Origin: Vibrio sinus
GTDB taxonomy: Bacteria; Pseudomonadota; Gammaproteobacteria; Enterobacterales; Vibrionaceae
Direction: 5' to 3'
NCBI RefSeq assembly: GCF_023634645.1
Contig: NZ_JAMKMR010000012.1
Coordinates: 91,802 to 155,801, forward strand
DNA: 64,000 bases
Both the position numbers and the translations under genes were made by a program. Below the pieces are notes generated by a model. It worked only from the letters and a program-made list of their open reading frames with translations. It did no database searches and was not told where the DNA came from. How positions within the stretch are numbered: the stretch's first letter is position 1; every line of letters starts with the position of its first letter. This document shows positions 54,054 through 63,960 of this stretch, piece after piece.

Positions 54054-57000
54054 ATGTCAGGCTCTAAAAGAAAATGGCTTTGGACCACGTTAAAGCTTAT
54101 TTTACTGCTCGTACTTGTTGCTGCTGTCAGTGCAGCGGTGTTTTTTTGGGTCGAGTATGAACATTGGCCATGGTGGGCGGGTGCGGTTATTTTATCTGGC
54201 ATCGCAGCGATAGTCTGCGCCATTTATCTGCTTCGCCGCTATATTCTACGCTACAAAGAACGCAAATTTGTCGAGCATGTTGTTAAGCACGACAAAGACG
54301 CAATCGAAACTAGCCAGTGGGCGATGCGTCAGCGTTGCAGGGAATTAGAAGCGCGTTGGACTAAAGCGCTCGCGCAGCTTAAGTCCTCTAAGCTTAAACG
54401 CCAAGGACACCCATTTTATGTACTACCTTGGTATCTAGTCATCGGTGAAGAGGCATCAGGCAAATCAACGATACTGGAAAATTGTGGATTAAGTAGTGTG
54501 CTTTCCCCTTTAAAAGAACCTTCTGGGCACTCTACCGCTCACTGCGATTGGTGGTTTTTCGAACAAGGTATTTTTCTCGATACGGCAGGTAAGTATCTCA
54601 GTGACGGAGATGGGCACTCTGAAGCTGAGTGGAAGCATTTGCTTACTTTGTTGGCGCAAGCAAGACGCCGTGAGCCGTTAAATGGGTTATTAGTCAGCTT
54701 GAGTGTGTCCGACCTTCTCAATTTGGATGCCAATGCTCTGCAGAACAAAGGTCGCCAGCTTAGGTTAAAGCTCGACACCTTGATGAAAGTGATGGGCGCG
54801 CAGATTCCGGTCTATTTGATGCTCACCAAATGCGACCAAATATACGGTTTTGAAGATTTTGCCAACGAGCTTGAAATGTCAAAGCGTGAAGCGTTATTTG
54901 GCTGCATGAATGACAATAAATACCTCTCACCACAACAAATGGTGTCTAAAGCGCTCACTCACATTAGCGACCAACTCTTAACCCATCAACTTGAGCAATT
55001 GCAAGGCTTATCCCCACTGCCCGCGCATACGTTATTGCTTGCTCGTGAGATCGAAAATCTGCGCGATGCTTTGGTGAACTATGTCGACAGCGCTTTTGGC
55101 GAAACGCCTTATCATGAATCCATTTACTTCCGAGGCCTAAGTTTAAGCTCTGCGTTGTCTAAGGCTACGCCGCTGCCTACCGTGATTCCATCACTGGCAG
55201 CAAAAAGCGATGAGCATGCTGTATTGGCTTCTCACCATGCGCCAACGACAATCATTGAGGGCGCTCAGCCCGTTGTTATCTCTAGTGGTAATAACAGCGC
55301 GTTATCTGATGAATCTGAAGGCAACAAAGCCCACTTAAAAGGCTTGTTTTTAAATGAGCTGTTTTCCCGTTGGCTACCGGGCGATCGTCACGCGTATGAA
55401 TTTAGCCATCCATTCATGCAATGGAGAAAATGGACGGGTAATTTATCCGTCACCTTGCTACTCCTTATCATGTTTTTTGCCGTGGGAGGTATGAGCTTAG
55501 ATTACATTCAAACCCATGAAAGCTATGTCATGTTGACCCAAAATATGCAGAGAGTGCGAGCCCTATCTGGTCAATTGGATGCCACTCCCACCTATGAACA
55601 AATCGAGCAACAAAAGGAGACGCTGCAAAACTTACAGGTCGCTATCCATCGTTCGGAGAGAAGCCATCAACTGTTGTCTAAACTTGGTTTGGATCTATGG
55701 ATTGGTAAAGGTTTAAATCTTGCCAAACACGAGTACGTTAAGGCATATCAAGACTATTTATTGCAGGATATTGATCCCCCTTTGTATCAACAAATCACTG
55801 GCGAAGGGCAGCCATCAATGAATAGCGCAGGCAACGGTATTGATTACCTGGCCTGGCGAATAAGTCGTATCCAAGCAAAACTTGGCATGAGCAATAATGC
55901 CTTACTGCCTCTGCAAGGGCATACAGACAACAGTGGCTATTCTTTTAATCCATTGGCCTTTGTTAGCCAAATGGACTCGCAGCAGATGTTTATCGATTAT
56001 GTGAATTGGAATAAAGATAGCTCCGCGCTTAAACAGCTCTTGTCGCAAAGCCAGCACAATTTGCAGCTAGCGCTCATTCGCCACCCACTGTCTACTTGGC
56101 TTAATCAGTGGATAGAAAACTCAAGCCAAGTGCAAAGTGTTACCGCCGCAAGCTTTTGGCAAGCTGGTCTCAATGGCAGCGATATTTCAGTGCCAGGTTC
56201 ATTTACCCTAGCCGGGAAAAAGTTTGTCGATAACTTCTTAACCCAGTTGCAAGACAGCGGTAACGCGACGGTGACTGCGCAAATAGAGCGCTATAAGAAT
56301 GAGTACATTAGACAATATGTGTCTCGCTGGCTGCAGTTCTATCAGCAGTTCCCAAGTTCTGCAAAAGGGTTGAGTATCGCAGATAGGGTTCAGATAGCCA
56401 ATCAGATGCCTTACCAGAACAATCCATTTAGTCAGGTGCAAAAAACCACATTGAGAGAGCTCAAAGGGCTAGGAGATGCGGTTAGCTCAAGTACGTGGCA
56501 GAGCTTGTTTTTATCCCAAGCCATTGAAACCAAGTTCTGGAATGGTAAAGAGAAGAAAGGTTTGCTGAGCAAAGGCAGCCAGTTGCTTGATGATAACGCA
56601 TCGAAGCTTTCTAGCGATGATCCCGCGTTTAATCAAAAATTGAGCAAAGGGCTGAGTTTGTACGCGAATTACCAAGATGCTCTGAGCCAAATCTTAGATC
56701 ATATCAGTAATCAGTCGACGGCATTCCAAAGCATCAGTGCGCTATTTGTTAGCCCGAACTCAGGTTCACCTGAACTCAAAGCTTCGAATACGGCAAATCG
56801 ATTAAAGCAGCTGCTTCACTCTAATGGCGCGTATGCGAACGGTGGTGCCATTTATTCCGATGCGTTCGAGTTTATGTTGCAAACGGGTATACAACTGGCC
56901 GCCAATCAACTCCAATCGGATTGGGAGGCTCAAGTGTATGGCCCATTGCAATACCTATCTAATCAAGAGAGAAAGCGGAAACTATTCTCACCTAATGGCC

Positions 57001-57590
57001 TGCTTAACAACTTTATCCATGGCCCCGGGAAAGGTTTCATCAAGATGGGCGCGCAAGGTTGGACACCAGCTTCCTTTATGGGGGTACACCTGCCGTTTGC
57101 ACGAGGTTTCTTCTCTTTTATCGACCAAAGCGAGTACTTAAAACAAGATCTCAAAGACGACTATAAAGTCACGGTAGAAGCGATGCCAATGGGGGTCAAC
57201 CCGGATGCGGATAATCATCCGTACGAATCAGAGCTCGTGTTGTCATGCTCTGATAAACAGCAGCAACTGATGAACTACAACTACGCGCAAAGCCAATTGT
57301 TTGACTGGAAGCCAGCGAGTTGTGGGCAAACCAAGTTAACCATACGTTTTAATGGCTTTGAGCTTAACAAGACATATGCAGGTGCTAATGGTTTCCAAGA
57401 TTTCTTGACTCAATTTAGAAACGGCGCGGTGACCTTTGTGCCGAAAGACTTTCCAATCAGTCAGCAAATCTTAGAACAAAATCATGTGTCGTGGCTGAGA
57501 ATTCAGTACCGATTCCAAGGCAATTTGCCGATAGTAGCGCTCAAAACGCAAGATAAGTTTAAAGTGCCGCTAAAAATAGTGTCGTTGTGA
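54054..57590 (+). CDS. tssM: T6SS inner-membrane protein TssM (IcmF)
   Basis: The ATG at 54054 (AAAGGT upstream) gives 1178 residues. Two N-terminal TM helices (about 12-33 and 40-60) precede a cytoplasmic GTPase-like domain with intact Walker A GEEASGKST near 130, DTAG and TKCD motifs. A third TM (about 463-483) leads to a large periplasmic IcmF/DUF1215 region. It bridges TssL and TssJ in the membrane complex. An in-frame TTG at 54033 is less likely. Confidence 0.94.
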   Translation: MSGSKRKWLWTTLKLILLLVLVAAVSAAVFFWVEYEHWPWWAGAVILSGIAAIVCAIYLLRRYILRYKERKFVEHVVKHDKDAIETSQWAMRQRCRELEARWTKALAQLKSSKLKRQGHPFYVLPWYLVIGEEASGKSTILENCGLSSVLSPLKEPSGHSTAHCDWWFFEQGIFLDTAGKYLSDGDGHSEAEWKHLLTLLAQARRREPLNGLLVSLSVSDLLNLDANALQNKGRQLRLKLDTLMKVMGAQIPVYLMLTKCDQIYGFEDFANELEMSKREALFGCMNDNKYLSPQQMVSKALTHISDQLLTHQLEQLQGLSPLPAHTLLLAREIENLRDALVNYVDSAFGETPYHESIYFRGLSLSSALSKATPLPTVIPSLAAKSDEHAVLASHHAPTTIIEGAQPVVISSGNNSALSDESEGNKAHLKGLFLNELFSRWLPGDRHAYEFSHPFMQWRKWTGNLSVTLLLLIMFFAVGGMSLDYIQTHESYVMLTQNMQRVRALSGQLDATPTYEQIEQQKETLQNLQVAIHRSERSHQLLSKLGLDLWIGKGLNLAKHEYVKAYQDYLLQDIDPPLYQQITGEGQPSMNSAGNGIDYLAWRISRIQAKLGMSNNALLPLQGHTDNSGYSFNPLAFVSQMDSQQMFIDYVNWNKDSSALKQLLSQSQHNLQLALIRHPLSTWLNQWIENSSQVQSVTAASFWQAGLNGSDISVPGSFTLAGKKFVDNFLTQLQDSGNATVTAQIERYKNEYIRQYVSRWLQFYQQFPSSAKGLSIADRVQIANQMPYQNNPFSQVQKTTLRELKGLGDAVSSSTWQSLFLSQAIETKFWNGKEKKGLLSKGSQLLDDNASKLSSDDPAFNQKLSKGLSLYANYQDALSQILDHISNQSTAFQSISALFVSPNSGSPELKASNTANRLKQLLHSNGAYANGGAIYSDAFEFMLQTGIQLAANQLQSDWEAQVYGPLQYLSNQERKRKLFSPNGLLNNFIHGPGKGFIKMGAQGWTPASFMGVHLPFARGFFSFIDQSEYLKQDLKDDYKVTVEAMPMGVNPDADNHPYESELVLSCSDKQQQLMNYNYAQSQLFDWKPASCGQTKLTIRFNGFELNKTYAGANGFQDFLTQFRNGAVTFVPKDFPISQQILEQNHVSWLRIQYRFQGNLPIVALKTQDKFKVPLKIVSL

Positions 57591-57601
57591 GGATGAAGAT
57601 T

Positions 57602-57844
57602 ATGTCGAATATCAATCCGATGGGAAACGTACCCGGCTCGTCGAGCGAGTCTCAATGGCAAGGGAGAAGATTGCCGTTATTTTTGTTTGCAGTGTGGTTA
57701 ATCGCCAGTGTACTTGTGGTGACTGTGTCACTGAGTGTTGCTGGTGAAACATCACACCTGCGTGAGTACATTACGTTACAGCTAGAAAAGGCGCATATTA
57801 TTGATGCGCCTTCACAATCAATTAACTACTCTAGCAATCCGTAA
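57602..57844 (+). CDS. small one-TM protein closing the T6SS operon
   Basis: From the ATG at 57602 the product has 80 residues with one TM helix (about 27-50, LPLFLFAVWLIASVLVVTVS). AGGA lies 8 nt upstream; GTG at 57587 and ATG at 57593 are alternatives. It directly follows tssM and precedes the operon terminator. I do not recognise it; it may be a membrane-complex accessory. Confidence 0.6.
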   Translation: MSNINPMGNVPGSSSESQWQGRRLPLFLFAVWLIASVLVVTVSLSVAGETSHLREYITLQLEKAHIIDAPSQSINYSSNP

Positions 57845-57858
57845 CAGAGGCTGTAGCT

Positions 57859-57890
57859 AGGCGGTGTTTCGACACCGCCTTCCATTCTTA
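57859..57890. terminator. terminator at the end of the T6SS operon
   Basis: AGGCGGTGT (57859-57867) and ACACCGCCT (57872-57880) close a UUCG tetraloop, followed by TTCCATTCTT. It overlaps the end of the convergent SDR gene and probably serves both. Confidence 0.8.
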
Positions 57891-58607
57891 AGGCTGTTGC
57901 TTAGTTGGCGCTAAAGCAATTTCACGAATACACACGTTTTGTGGTTGTTGGTAAGCGTAGACAACCGCTCTTGCAACATCGTCAGCGGCGAGTACACCAC
58001 CCATGTCTTCTTTCCAATCGTTATAGCCATCTTTTATTTGATCAGACGTAGTATGAGACAGAAGCTCGGTCTCAACCGCGCCTGGTGCGATTGTGGTGAC
58101 ACGCACATTCGAGCTGGCCACTTCTTCACGAACGTTCTCAGAGATGGCGTGCACAGCAAACTTAGTGCCGCAATACGCAGCGTGATTTGGGAACGTCTTC
58201 TTGCCTGCAATTGAGCTGATGTTAATGATAGTGCCGTGATTTCTCTCTATCATTGGTGTTAGCACGGATTGCATGCCGTTGAGCAAACCAAGTACATTCA
58301 CATCAAACATGCGTTTCCATTCTGATGCATCTTGGCTGTCAATTTGACCTAGCAACATCACACCAGCGTTGTTGACTAGACCATCTGCTGGTCCATATAG
58401 CGCCTCTGCTTCTTTAATCGCAGACTCAAAGCTTTCTCTTTCTGTTACGTCTACTCGCTTACATAGCGTATTAGGTAAGTTTAGTTTTTCCAGGCGCTCA
58501 ACACGGCGTGCGAGCAGCAATAATGGATGGCCTTCTGCACTGAGTCTTTGCGCGATAGCTTCACCAATACCTGAACTTGCACCTGTAATTACAATTAACT
58601 TTTTCAT
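57888..58607 (-). CDS. short-chain dehydrogenase/reductase
   Basis: This 239-residue classical SDR has the cofactor motif TGASSGIGEAIA (residues 7-18), NNAGVML near 83, the catalytic Ser in INISSIAG near 135 and the YxxxK pair in YCGTK near 150. It is NAD(P)-dependent; the Arg-Arg after strand 2 (ARRVERL) favours NADP. Substrate unknown. It diverges from a LysR gene. Confidence 0.9.
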   Translation of the reverse strand: MKKLIVITGASSGIGEAIAQRLSAEGHPLLLLARRVERLEKLNLPNTLCKRVDVTERESFESAIKEAEALYGPADGLVNNAGVMLLGQIDSQDASEWKRMFDVNVLGLLNGMQSVLTPMIERNHGTIINISSIAGKKTFPNHAAYCGTKFAVHAISENVREEVASSNVRVTTIAPGAVETELLSHTTSDQIKDGYNDWKEDMGGVLAADDVARAVVYAYQQPQNVCIREIALAPTKQQP

Positions 58608-58684
58608 TTTTGATTCCTCAATCTGTCTTTGTCTGAAAGTCTGGGTGATTTCCAGCGATGCGGCTATATTAGGTTATGATGCAT

Positions 58685-58727
58685 TGTTGATATATAGTCA
58701 TTAAGTTAAAACACTGTTGCTATATAA
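58685..58727. promoter_or_regulatory. paired sites for the divergent LysR regulator
   Basis: TGTTGATATATAG (58685-58697) and TGTTGCTATATAA (58715-58727) are direct repeats exactly 30 bp apart (about three helical turns) in the gap between the SDR and LysR genes. The second is also a dyad (TTG, then CAA). This fits recognition and activation sites of a LysR protein. Confidence 0.45.
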
Positions 58728-58758
58728 CAATAATAAGATTTGTATGTAGGACCTATTC

Positions 58759-59661
58759 ATGATCAATCAAGTGAACTTAGCGGACATCAGAACATTTGTA
58801 TTGATTGCCCAACTGGGCAATTTTACCAAAGCGGCAGAGGCATTAGCGGTGTCTCGCTCTCATGTTTCTAGGCAGGTGAGCCAATTAGAATCTCAAGTTG
58901 GTGCGACTTTATTAATTCGCACCACAAGGACACTCAAGCTGACCGAAGCGGGGAGGCAGTTCTTTAAACAATGTGAACTGGCCTTAAATCAAATCAATCA
59001 AGCAATACTGGCCACGGTCGATGATGTTAATGAGGTACGCGGACATATTAAAATCAACAGCGTTGGAGGTTATTTGGGGGAGGAGCTGATTGCACAAATC
59101 GCATTAGAATTTGGTAAGCAATATCCAGAAGTGACTATCCAATTGGACTTCAGTAGCCACCGTGTCGATTTGATTGATGAAGATTTTGATATCGCGTTTC
59201 GAATGGGTGAATTACAAGATGCGAGCTTTATAGCAAGAAAAGTCATGAATATTGAGATGGGCACATGGGCAAGCCCTGAGTATCTAACCAAGCATGGTTA
59301 TCCAGCTTCACCAAAAGATCTGCAGCAACATTTGTGCTTAACAGGCTCCGTTACTCGGTGGAGTTTTATCCATCAATCCACCTCAGAGAGCACGGATGTT
59401 CAGGTGGCCGGGCATTTACAGTGTAAGAACGGCCATGTCTTGGTGAAAGGGGCATTAAATGGCAGTGGTATTATTCGTACGCCTTATCTCTATTGCCGAA
59501 GAGAAATTGAGCAAGGGAAGTTAGTGCCAGTTTTTCACGATTGGACGATACCCAGTGTAGATTTTTCCGCGATTTATCATAAAGACAGATACCAACCTCA
59601 AAGGCTACGCGCCTTTATTGAGTTCACTAAACAATGGATGAACGACAATATAGAAGGGTGA
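58759..59661 (+). CDS. LysR-type transcriptional regulator
   Basis: This 300-residue regulator has an N-terminal winged HTH (RTFVLIAQLGNFTKAAEALA, then RSHVSRQVSQLE) and a C-terminal effector domain. It is transcribed away from the SDR gene, with two repeated TGTTGNTATATA sites between, so it likely controls that gene and itself. AGGA (58748-58751) precedes the ATG. Confidence 0.9.
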   Translation: MINQVNLADIRTFVLIAQLGNFTKAAEALAVSRSHVSRQVSQLESQVGATLLIRTTRTLKLTEAGRQFFKQCELALNQINQAILATVDDVNEVRGHIKINSVGGYLGEELIAQIALEFGKQYPEVTIQLDFSSHRVDLIDEDFDIAFRMGELQDASFIARKVMNIEMGTWASPEYLTKHGYPASPKDLQQHLCLTGSVTRWSFIHQSTSESTDVQVAGHLQCKNGHVLVKGALNGSGIIRTPYLYCRREIEQGKLVPVFHDWTIPSVDFSAIYHKDRYQPQRLRAFIEFTKQWMNDNIEG

Positions 59662-59721
59662 CAATACAGATGGGTAAAGCCGAGGAGCCAATGGTCAACG
59701 ACCTAGCACCTCGGCAGAGGG

Positions 59722-60561
59722 CTAAGCAAATAAATGCTTGGAGTGAAACTGTAAGTGCTCGTCAATATAGCTAGATATAAAGTAGTAGCTATGGTCATAA
59801 CCATATTGAATACGCACTTCTACTTCAGACTGATGCACATGGGCAGCTTCAATTAAACTGTCAGGTTTGAGCTGTTCGGTCAGAAAGCAATCTTTGTCAC
59901 CTTGATCGACCAAAATAGGCAGCGCTGAACGTGAAGCTTTAAGTAACTCTACGCTATCATATTCCGCCCAAGCCTCCGGGTTGTTGCCCAAATAAGCCGT
60001 AAAGGCTTTTTGCCCCCATGGCACTTCAGATGGATGGCAAATCGGGCTAAACGCTGAAATAGAACGATAGTTGTCAGGGTTTTTTAGGCCAATCATCATG
60101 GCACCATGTCCGCCCATACTATGGCCTGCGATGGACTTCACACTCGAGATAGGAAAGTGCTTCTCGATGAGGGTTGGCAGTTCGTGAACGACATAGTCAT
60201 ACATATGATAATTGTCAGACCAAGGCTTTTGTGTCGCATTGACATAAAAGCCTGCCCCTTGGCCAAGGTCATAGTCATTACAGTCTTCGACCAACTCGCC
60301 TCTAGGGCTGGTATCTGGTGCGATAATGGCGATGCCTAGCTCAGAAGCTTTGCGAAACGCCCCCGCTTTTTGCATGAAGTTTTCATCGGTACAGGTGAGC
60401 CCAGAAAGCCAGTAAACCGCGGGAACAGGGTGGCTTTCGGTGGCATTATGAGGAAGAAAAACCGCAAAGCGCATTTCACATTTTAGGCTGCTCGAGGCAT
60501 GAGAAAATTGCTTGTGCCAGCCGCCAAACACTTTATTTTGGCTTACTTCATTGACGGTCAT
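59722..60561 (-). CDS. fghA: S-formylglutathione hydrolase
   Basis: This 279-residue esterase-D-type alpha/beta hydrolase has nucleophile Ser148 in IAGHSMGGHGA, an acid in VDQGDKDCF near 220 and His in YGYDHSYYF near 258. It hydrolyses S-formylglutathione to formate and glutathione, the second step of formaldehyde detoxification. It lies 62 bp downstream of frmA, with a hairpin in the gap. Confidence 0.94.
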   Translation of the reverse strand: MTVNEVSQNKVFGGWHKQFSHASSSLKCEMRFAVFLPHNATESHPVPAVYWLSGLTCTDENFMQKAGAFRKASELGIAIIAPDTSPRGELVEDCNDYDLGQGAGFYVNATQKPWSDNYHMYDYVVHELPTLIEKHFPISSVKSIAGHSMGGHGAMMIGLKNPDNYRSISAFSPICHPSEVPWGQKAFTAYLGNNPEAWAEYDSVELLKASRSALPILVDQGDKDCFLTEQLKPDSLIEAAHVHQSEVEVRIQYGYDHSYYFISSYIDEHLQFHSKHLFA

Positions 60562-60573
60562 AGAGTATCCTTT

Positions 60574-60603
60574 TCAAAAGCTGAGTGGTCGATACCACTC
60601 AGC
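60574..60603 (-). terminator. intergenic hairpin between frmA and fghA
   Basis: A 10-bp stem (60580-60589 with 60594-60603) around a 4-nt loop is followed on the minus strand by TTTTGAAAAGG. The short T-run suggests partial termination, so fghA may be transcribed less than frmA, or from its own promoter. Confidence 0.55.
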
Positions 60604-60623
60604 GTAAGGGAGTAAGTAATGAA

Positions 60624-61877
<1,254 letters not shown>

Positions 61878-61905
61878 TCAAGGCAGAGGATCTGCCTTGC
61901 GATGG

Positions 61906-62490
61906 TTACATCATGGGGAGGGTGGACGCGACCAGTAATCCGGCCATCAGCCAATTAAAGTGGCGTACCCGTTTGGGGCTGTTTAACCAAAATTGCAGCT
62001 TTTTCCCTGCGACTGTCCAAAAGCCAACGTTGGGAAGATTGACTAAACAAAACACACCAGCAATGATGATAAGCCCAATCAGTGACGCACTGTAGTTGTA
62101 GACACTCACTGCGGTTAACGCCATTGCCCAGCCCTTGGGATTCACCCATTGAAAACAGACGGCACCGAGAAAACTGAGAGGACGATAATCTGCTTGACTA
62201 TTATCGGGTTTACTCATGGCAATTTTGTACGCCAAGTATAATAAGTAGATGAGGCTGAGTACCTTGAGTACCTGATGAATGACAGGGTAGGTGTGAAACA
62301 CGCTGGTCAACCCAACGCCAACCAATAGCACCATAAACGCAAACCCCAGCACCACACCTAACATATGTGGGATGGTTCTAACAAAGCCCACGTTTGCCCC
62401 AGATGTCATCAACATAATGTTGTTTGGGCCGGGGGAGAATGTGGTGGCGAAAGCAAACAGCGCAAGTGCCCCTAATTGACTCAATTCCAT
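61906..62490 (-). CDS. LysE/RhtB-family amino acid exporter
   Basis: This 194-residue inner-membrane protein has about six TM segments and the family N-terminus FSPGPNNIMLMTSGANVGF (residues 19-37). Members export amino acids or homoserine lactone. It diverges from an Lrp/AsnC regulator across 112 bp containing a 9-bp inverted repeat, so amino-acid-controlled export is likely. Confidence 0.88.
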   Translation of the reverse strand: MELSQLGALALFAFATTFSPGPNNIMLMTSGANVGFVRTIPHMLGVVLGFAFMVLLVGVGLTSVFHTYPVIHQVLKVLSLIYLLYLAYKIAMSKPDNSQADYRPLSFLGAVCFQWVNPKGWAMALTAVSVYNYSASLIGLIIIAGVFCLVNLPNVGFWTVAGKKLQFWLNSPKRVRHFNWLMAGLLVASTLPMM

Positions 62491-62558
62491 GGTAATACCT
62501 CAATGATGTTGTTGAACTTGTCAGTAAATATTAATTGGAACCGTGAACAATTTTGTGC

Positions 62559-62595
62559 TTTTATTGCATGAAAGAAATAAATGTGAGCAATAAAA
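62559..62595. promoter_or_regulatory. inverted repeat in the LysE-Lrp gap
   Basis: TTTTATTGC (62559-62567) and GCAATAAAA (62587-62595) are perfect 9-bp arms with a 19-bp spacer, ending 7 bp before the Lrp start. It probably serves as the site where the Lrp-type regulator acts on both genes. Confidence 0.5.
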
Positions 62596-62602
62596 TTTCA
62601 AT

Positions 62603-63043
62603 ATGGATAAATTTGACAACAAAATATTGCACGAGCTTAAAAATGACGGCAGGATCTCCAATGTAGAGCTTGCTCAAGCAATAGGATTATCCCCATCTGC
62701 AACGCTACGTCGTGTTCAAGATCTTGAGAAAAAGAAGGTAATTCAGGGTTATCGGGCAGTATTCGACAAAGAGCAGCTCGGCATTGGTTTTGTTGCCTAC
62801 GTATCGATTGGTTTAAATAGCCATACCAAACAGGCCCAGCTTGATTTTGAAGAACACGTTCGTTTTGAAAAGGAGGTAGTGGAATGTCACAACATCACGG
62901 GTGCGAACGAATACTTGTTGCGTGTCGAATCCGCAAGCTTAGCAGCATACAAACGTTTTCACTCAGATGTACTGGGTGAGTGTGAAAGAGTCAAATCGAT
63001 CTCAACCATGGTAGTAATGGACTCGCCTAAAGATGAAAGATGA
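62603..63043 (+). CDS. Lrp/AsnC-family regulator
   Basis: This 146-residue protein has an N-terminal HTH (DKFDNKILHELKNDGRISNV, then AQAIGLSPSATLRRV) and a C-terminal RAM ligand domain. It is likely autoregulated and controls the divergent exporter. The ATG lacks a strong ribosome site; the codons just upstream are A/T-rich. Confidence 0.9.
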   Translation: MDKFDNKILHELKNDGRISNVELAQAIGLSPSATLRRVQDLEKKKVIQGYRAVFDKEQLGIGFVAYVSIGLNSHTKQAQLDFEEHVRFEKEVVECHNITGANEYLLRVESASLAAYKRFHSDVLGECERVKSISTMVVMDSPKDER

Positions 63044-63155
63044 GAATTATCGATGCTCGAGAAGACATTTGGTCCAACATCGATTTTTTAGACAGTAAGT
63101 CATAACCAACCACTTTTAAATCAACCTATTAACTATTTACATATTGGAAACAATC

Positions 63156-63214
63156 GGGCAATTTTTTGCTCGCTGGGCAAGATATTGCTCGATTTGGGCA
63201 AGATATTGCTCGAT
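63156..63214. promoter_or_regulatory. three tandem dyads, candidate sigma-54 activator (VasH) sites
   Basis: Three 19-bp units lie head to tail: GGGCAATTTTTTGCTCGCT (63156-63174), GGGCAAGATATTGCTCGAT (63175-63193) and the same again (63196-63214). Each is a dyad, GGGCAA-N5/6-TTGCTC. The last ends about 80 bp before the -24 element at 63296. Tandem dyads at this distance are the usual layout of enhancer-binding protein sites. Confidence 0.65.
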
Positions 63215-63246
63215 TATTATTTATACACTTGATTATTAGCTTGAAA

Positions 63247-63268
63247 ATATTGATAAAATTCAATTAGT
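63247..63268. promoter_or_regulatory. possible LuxR/HapR-type quorum half-site
   Basis: ATATTGATAAA (63247-63257) matches 10 of 11 bases of the left half of the LuxR consensus; the right half is poor. It lies between the enhancer dyads and the -24/-12 element. V. cholerae hcp genes are under HapR control, so this is worth noting but weak. Confidence 0.3.
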
Positions 63269-63295
63269 TAAAATTTTTAAAGGTGAGTTATAAGT

Positions 63296-63310
63296 TGGCA
63301 TGCAGATTGC
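63296..63310 (+). promoter_or_regulatory. sigma-54 promoter of the second hcp
   Basis: TGGCATGCAGATTGC has the -24 TGGCA and -12 TTGC with exactly 10 bp between the invariant GG (63297-63298) and GC (63309-63310). It lies 79 bp upstream of the hcp ATG at 63389. Confidence 0.8.
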
Positions 63311-63388
63311 CTAATAAAACGGGCGATTTATCGCATTTGTATCAATCATTCGTGTCAATAGACGAACAATAAAAAAGGATAATAAAAA

Positions 63389-63907
63389 ATGCCAACTCCT
63401 TGTTATATCTCTATCCAAGGTCAAACCCAAGGCAACATCACTGCAGGTGCATTCACTGCTGACTCAGTAGGCAACATTTATACTGAAGGTCATGAAGACG
63501 AAATGCTGGTACAAGAATTCAAGCACGTGGTAACGGTACCAACGGATCCTCAATCTGGCCAACCTGCGGGCCAGCGCGTTCATAAGCCTTTCAAATTTAC
63601 TGTCGCATTGAACAAAGCCGTACCGTTAATGTACAACGCATTGGCATCGGGTGAAGCACTGCCAAAAGTGACATTGAAATGGTACCGTACTTCTGTGGAA
63701 GGTAAGCAAGAGCACTACTTCACAACCACACTGGAAGACGCGACTATCGTTGATATCAACATGCATATGCCTCACTGCCAAGATGAAGCGAACAGCAACT
63801 TCACTCAGCTGATTGAAGTGTCTTTGGCTTACCGTAAAATCAACTGGGATCACACTATCTCTGGCACATCGGGCGCAGATGACTGGCGCTCTCCACTTGA
63901 AGCTTAA
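63389..63907 (+). CDS. hcp: second Hcp (T6SS tube protein)
   Basis: This 172-residue Hcp is of the classical type that starts MPTPCYISIQGQTQGNITAG and contains HKPFKFTVALNKAVPLMYNA; it closely resembles V. cholerae-type Hcp. It is a separate unit from the T6SS locus at 36292-57844 and has its own sigma-54 promoter. It should supply the tube of a second T6SS or of a shared one. A terminator follows, and the next gene lies outside the window. AGGA is 8 nt upstream. Confidence 0.95.
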   Translation: MPTPCYISIQGQTQGNITAGAFTADSVGNIYTEGHEDEMLVQEFKHVVTVPTDPQSGQPAGQRVHKPFKFTVALNKAVPLMYNALASGEALPKVTLKWYRTSVEGKQEHYFTTTLEDATIVDINMHMPHCQDEANSNFTQLIEVSLAYRKINWDHTISGTSGADDWRSPLEA

Positions 63908-63927
63908 TTAAGTCATTATTGACTCAC

Positions 63928-63960
63928 TTGCGCTCAAGTCATTGACTTGGGCGCAAATTT
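63928..63960 (+). terminator. terminator after the second hcp
   Basis: A 13-bp stem (63928-63940 with 63944-63956, one G-T pair) around an ATT loop is followed by ATTT. It lies 21 bp beyond the hcp stop. Confidence 0.7.

Noticed and set aside
63156..63214. Three direct repeats considered as a CRISPR array
   Set aside because: Units are 19 bp, spaced by 0-2 bp with no spacers, and sit upstream of a sigma-54 promoter; they are operator-like.
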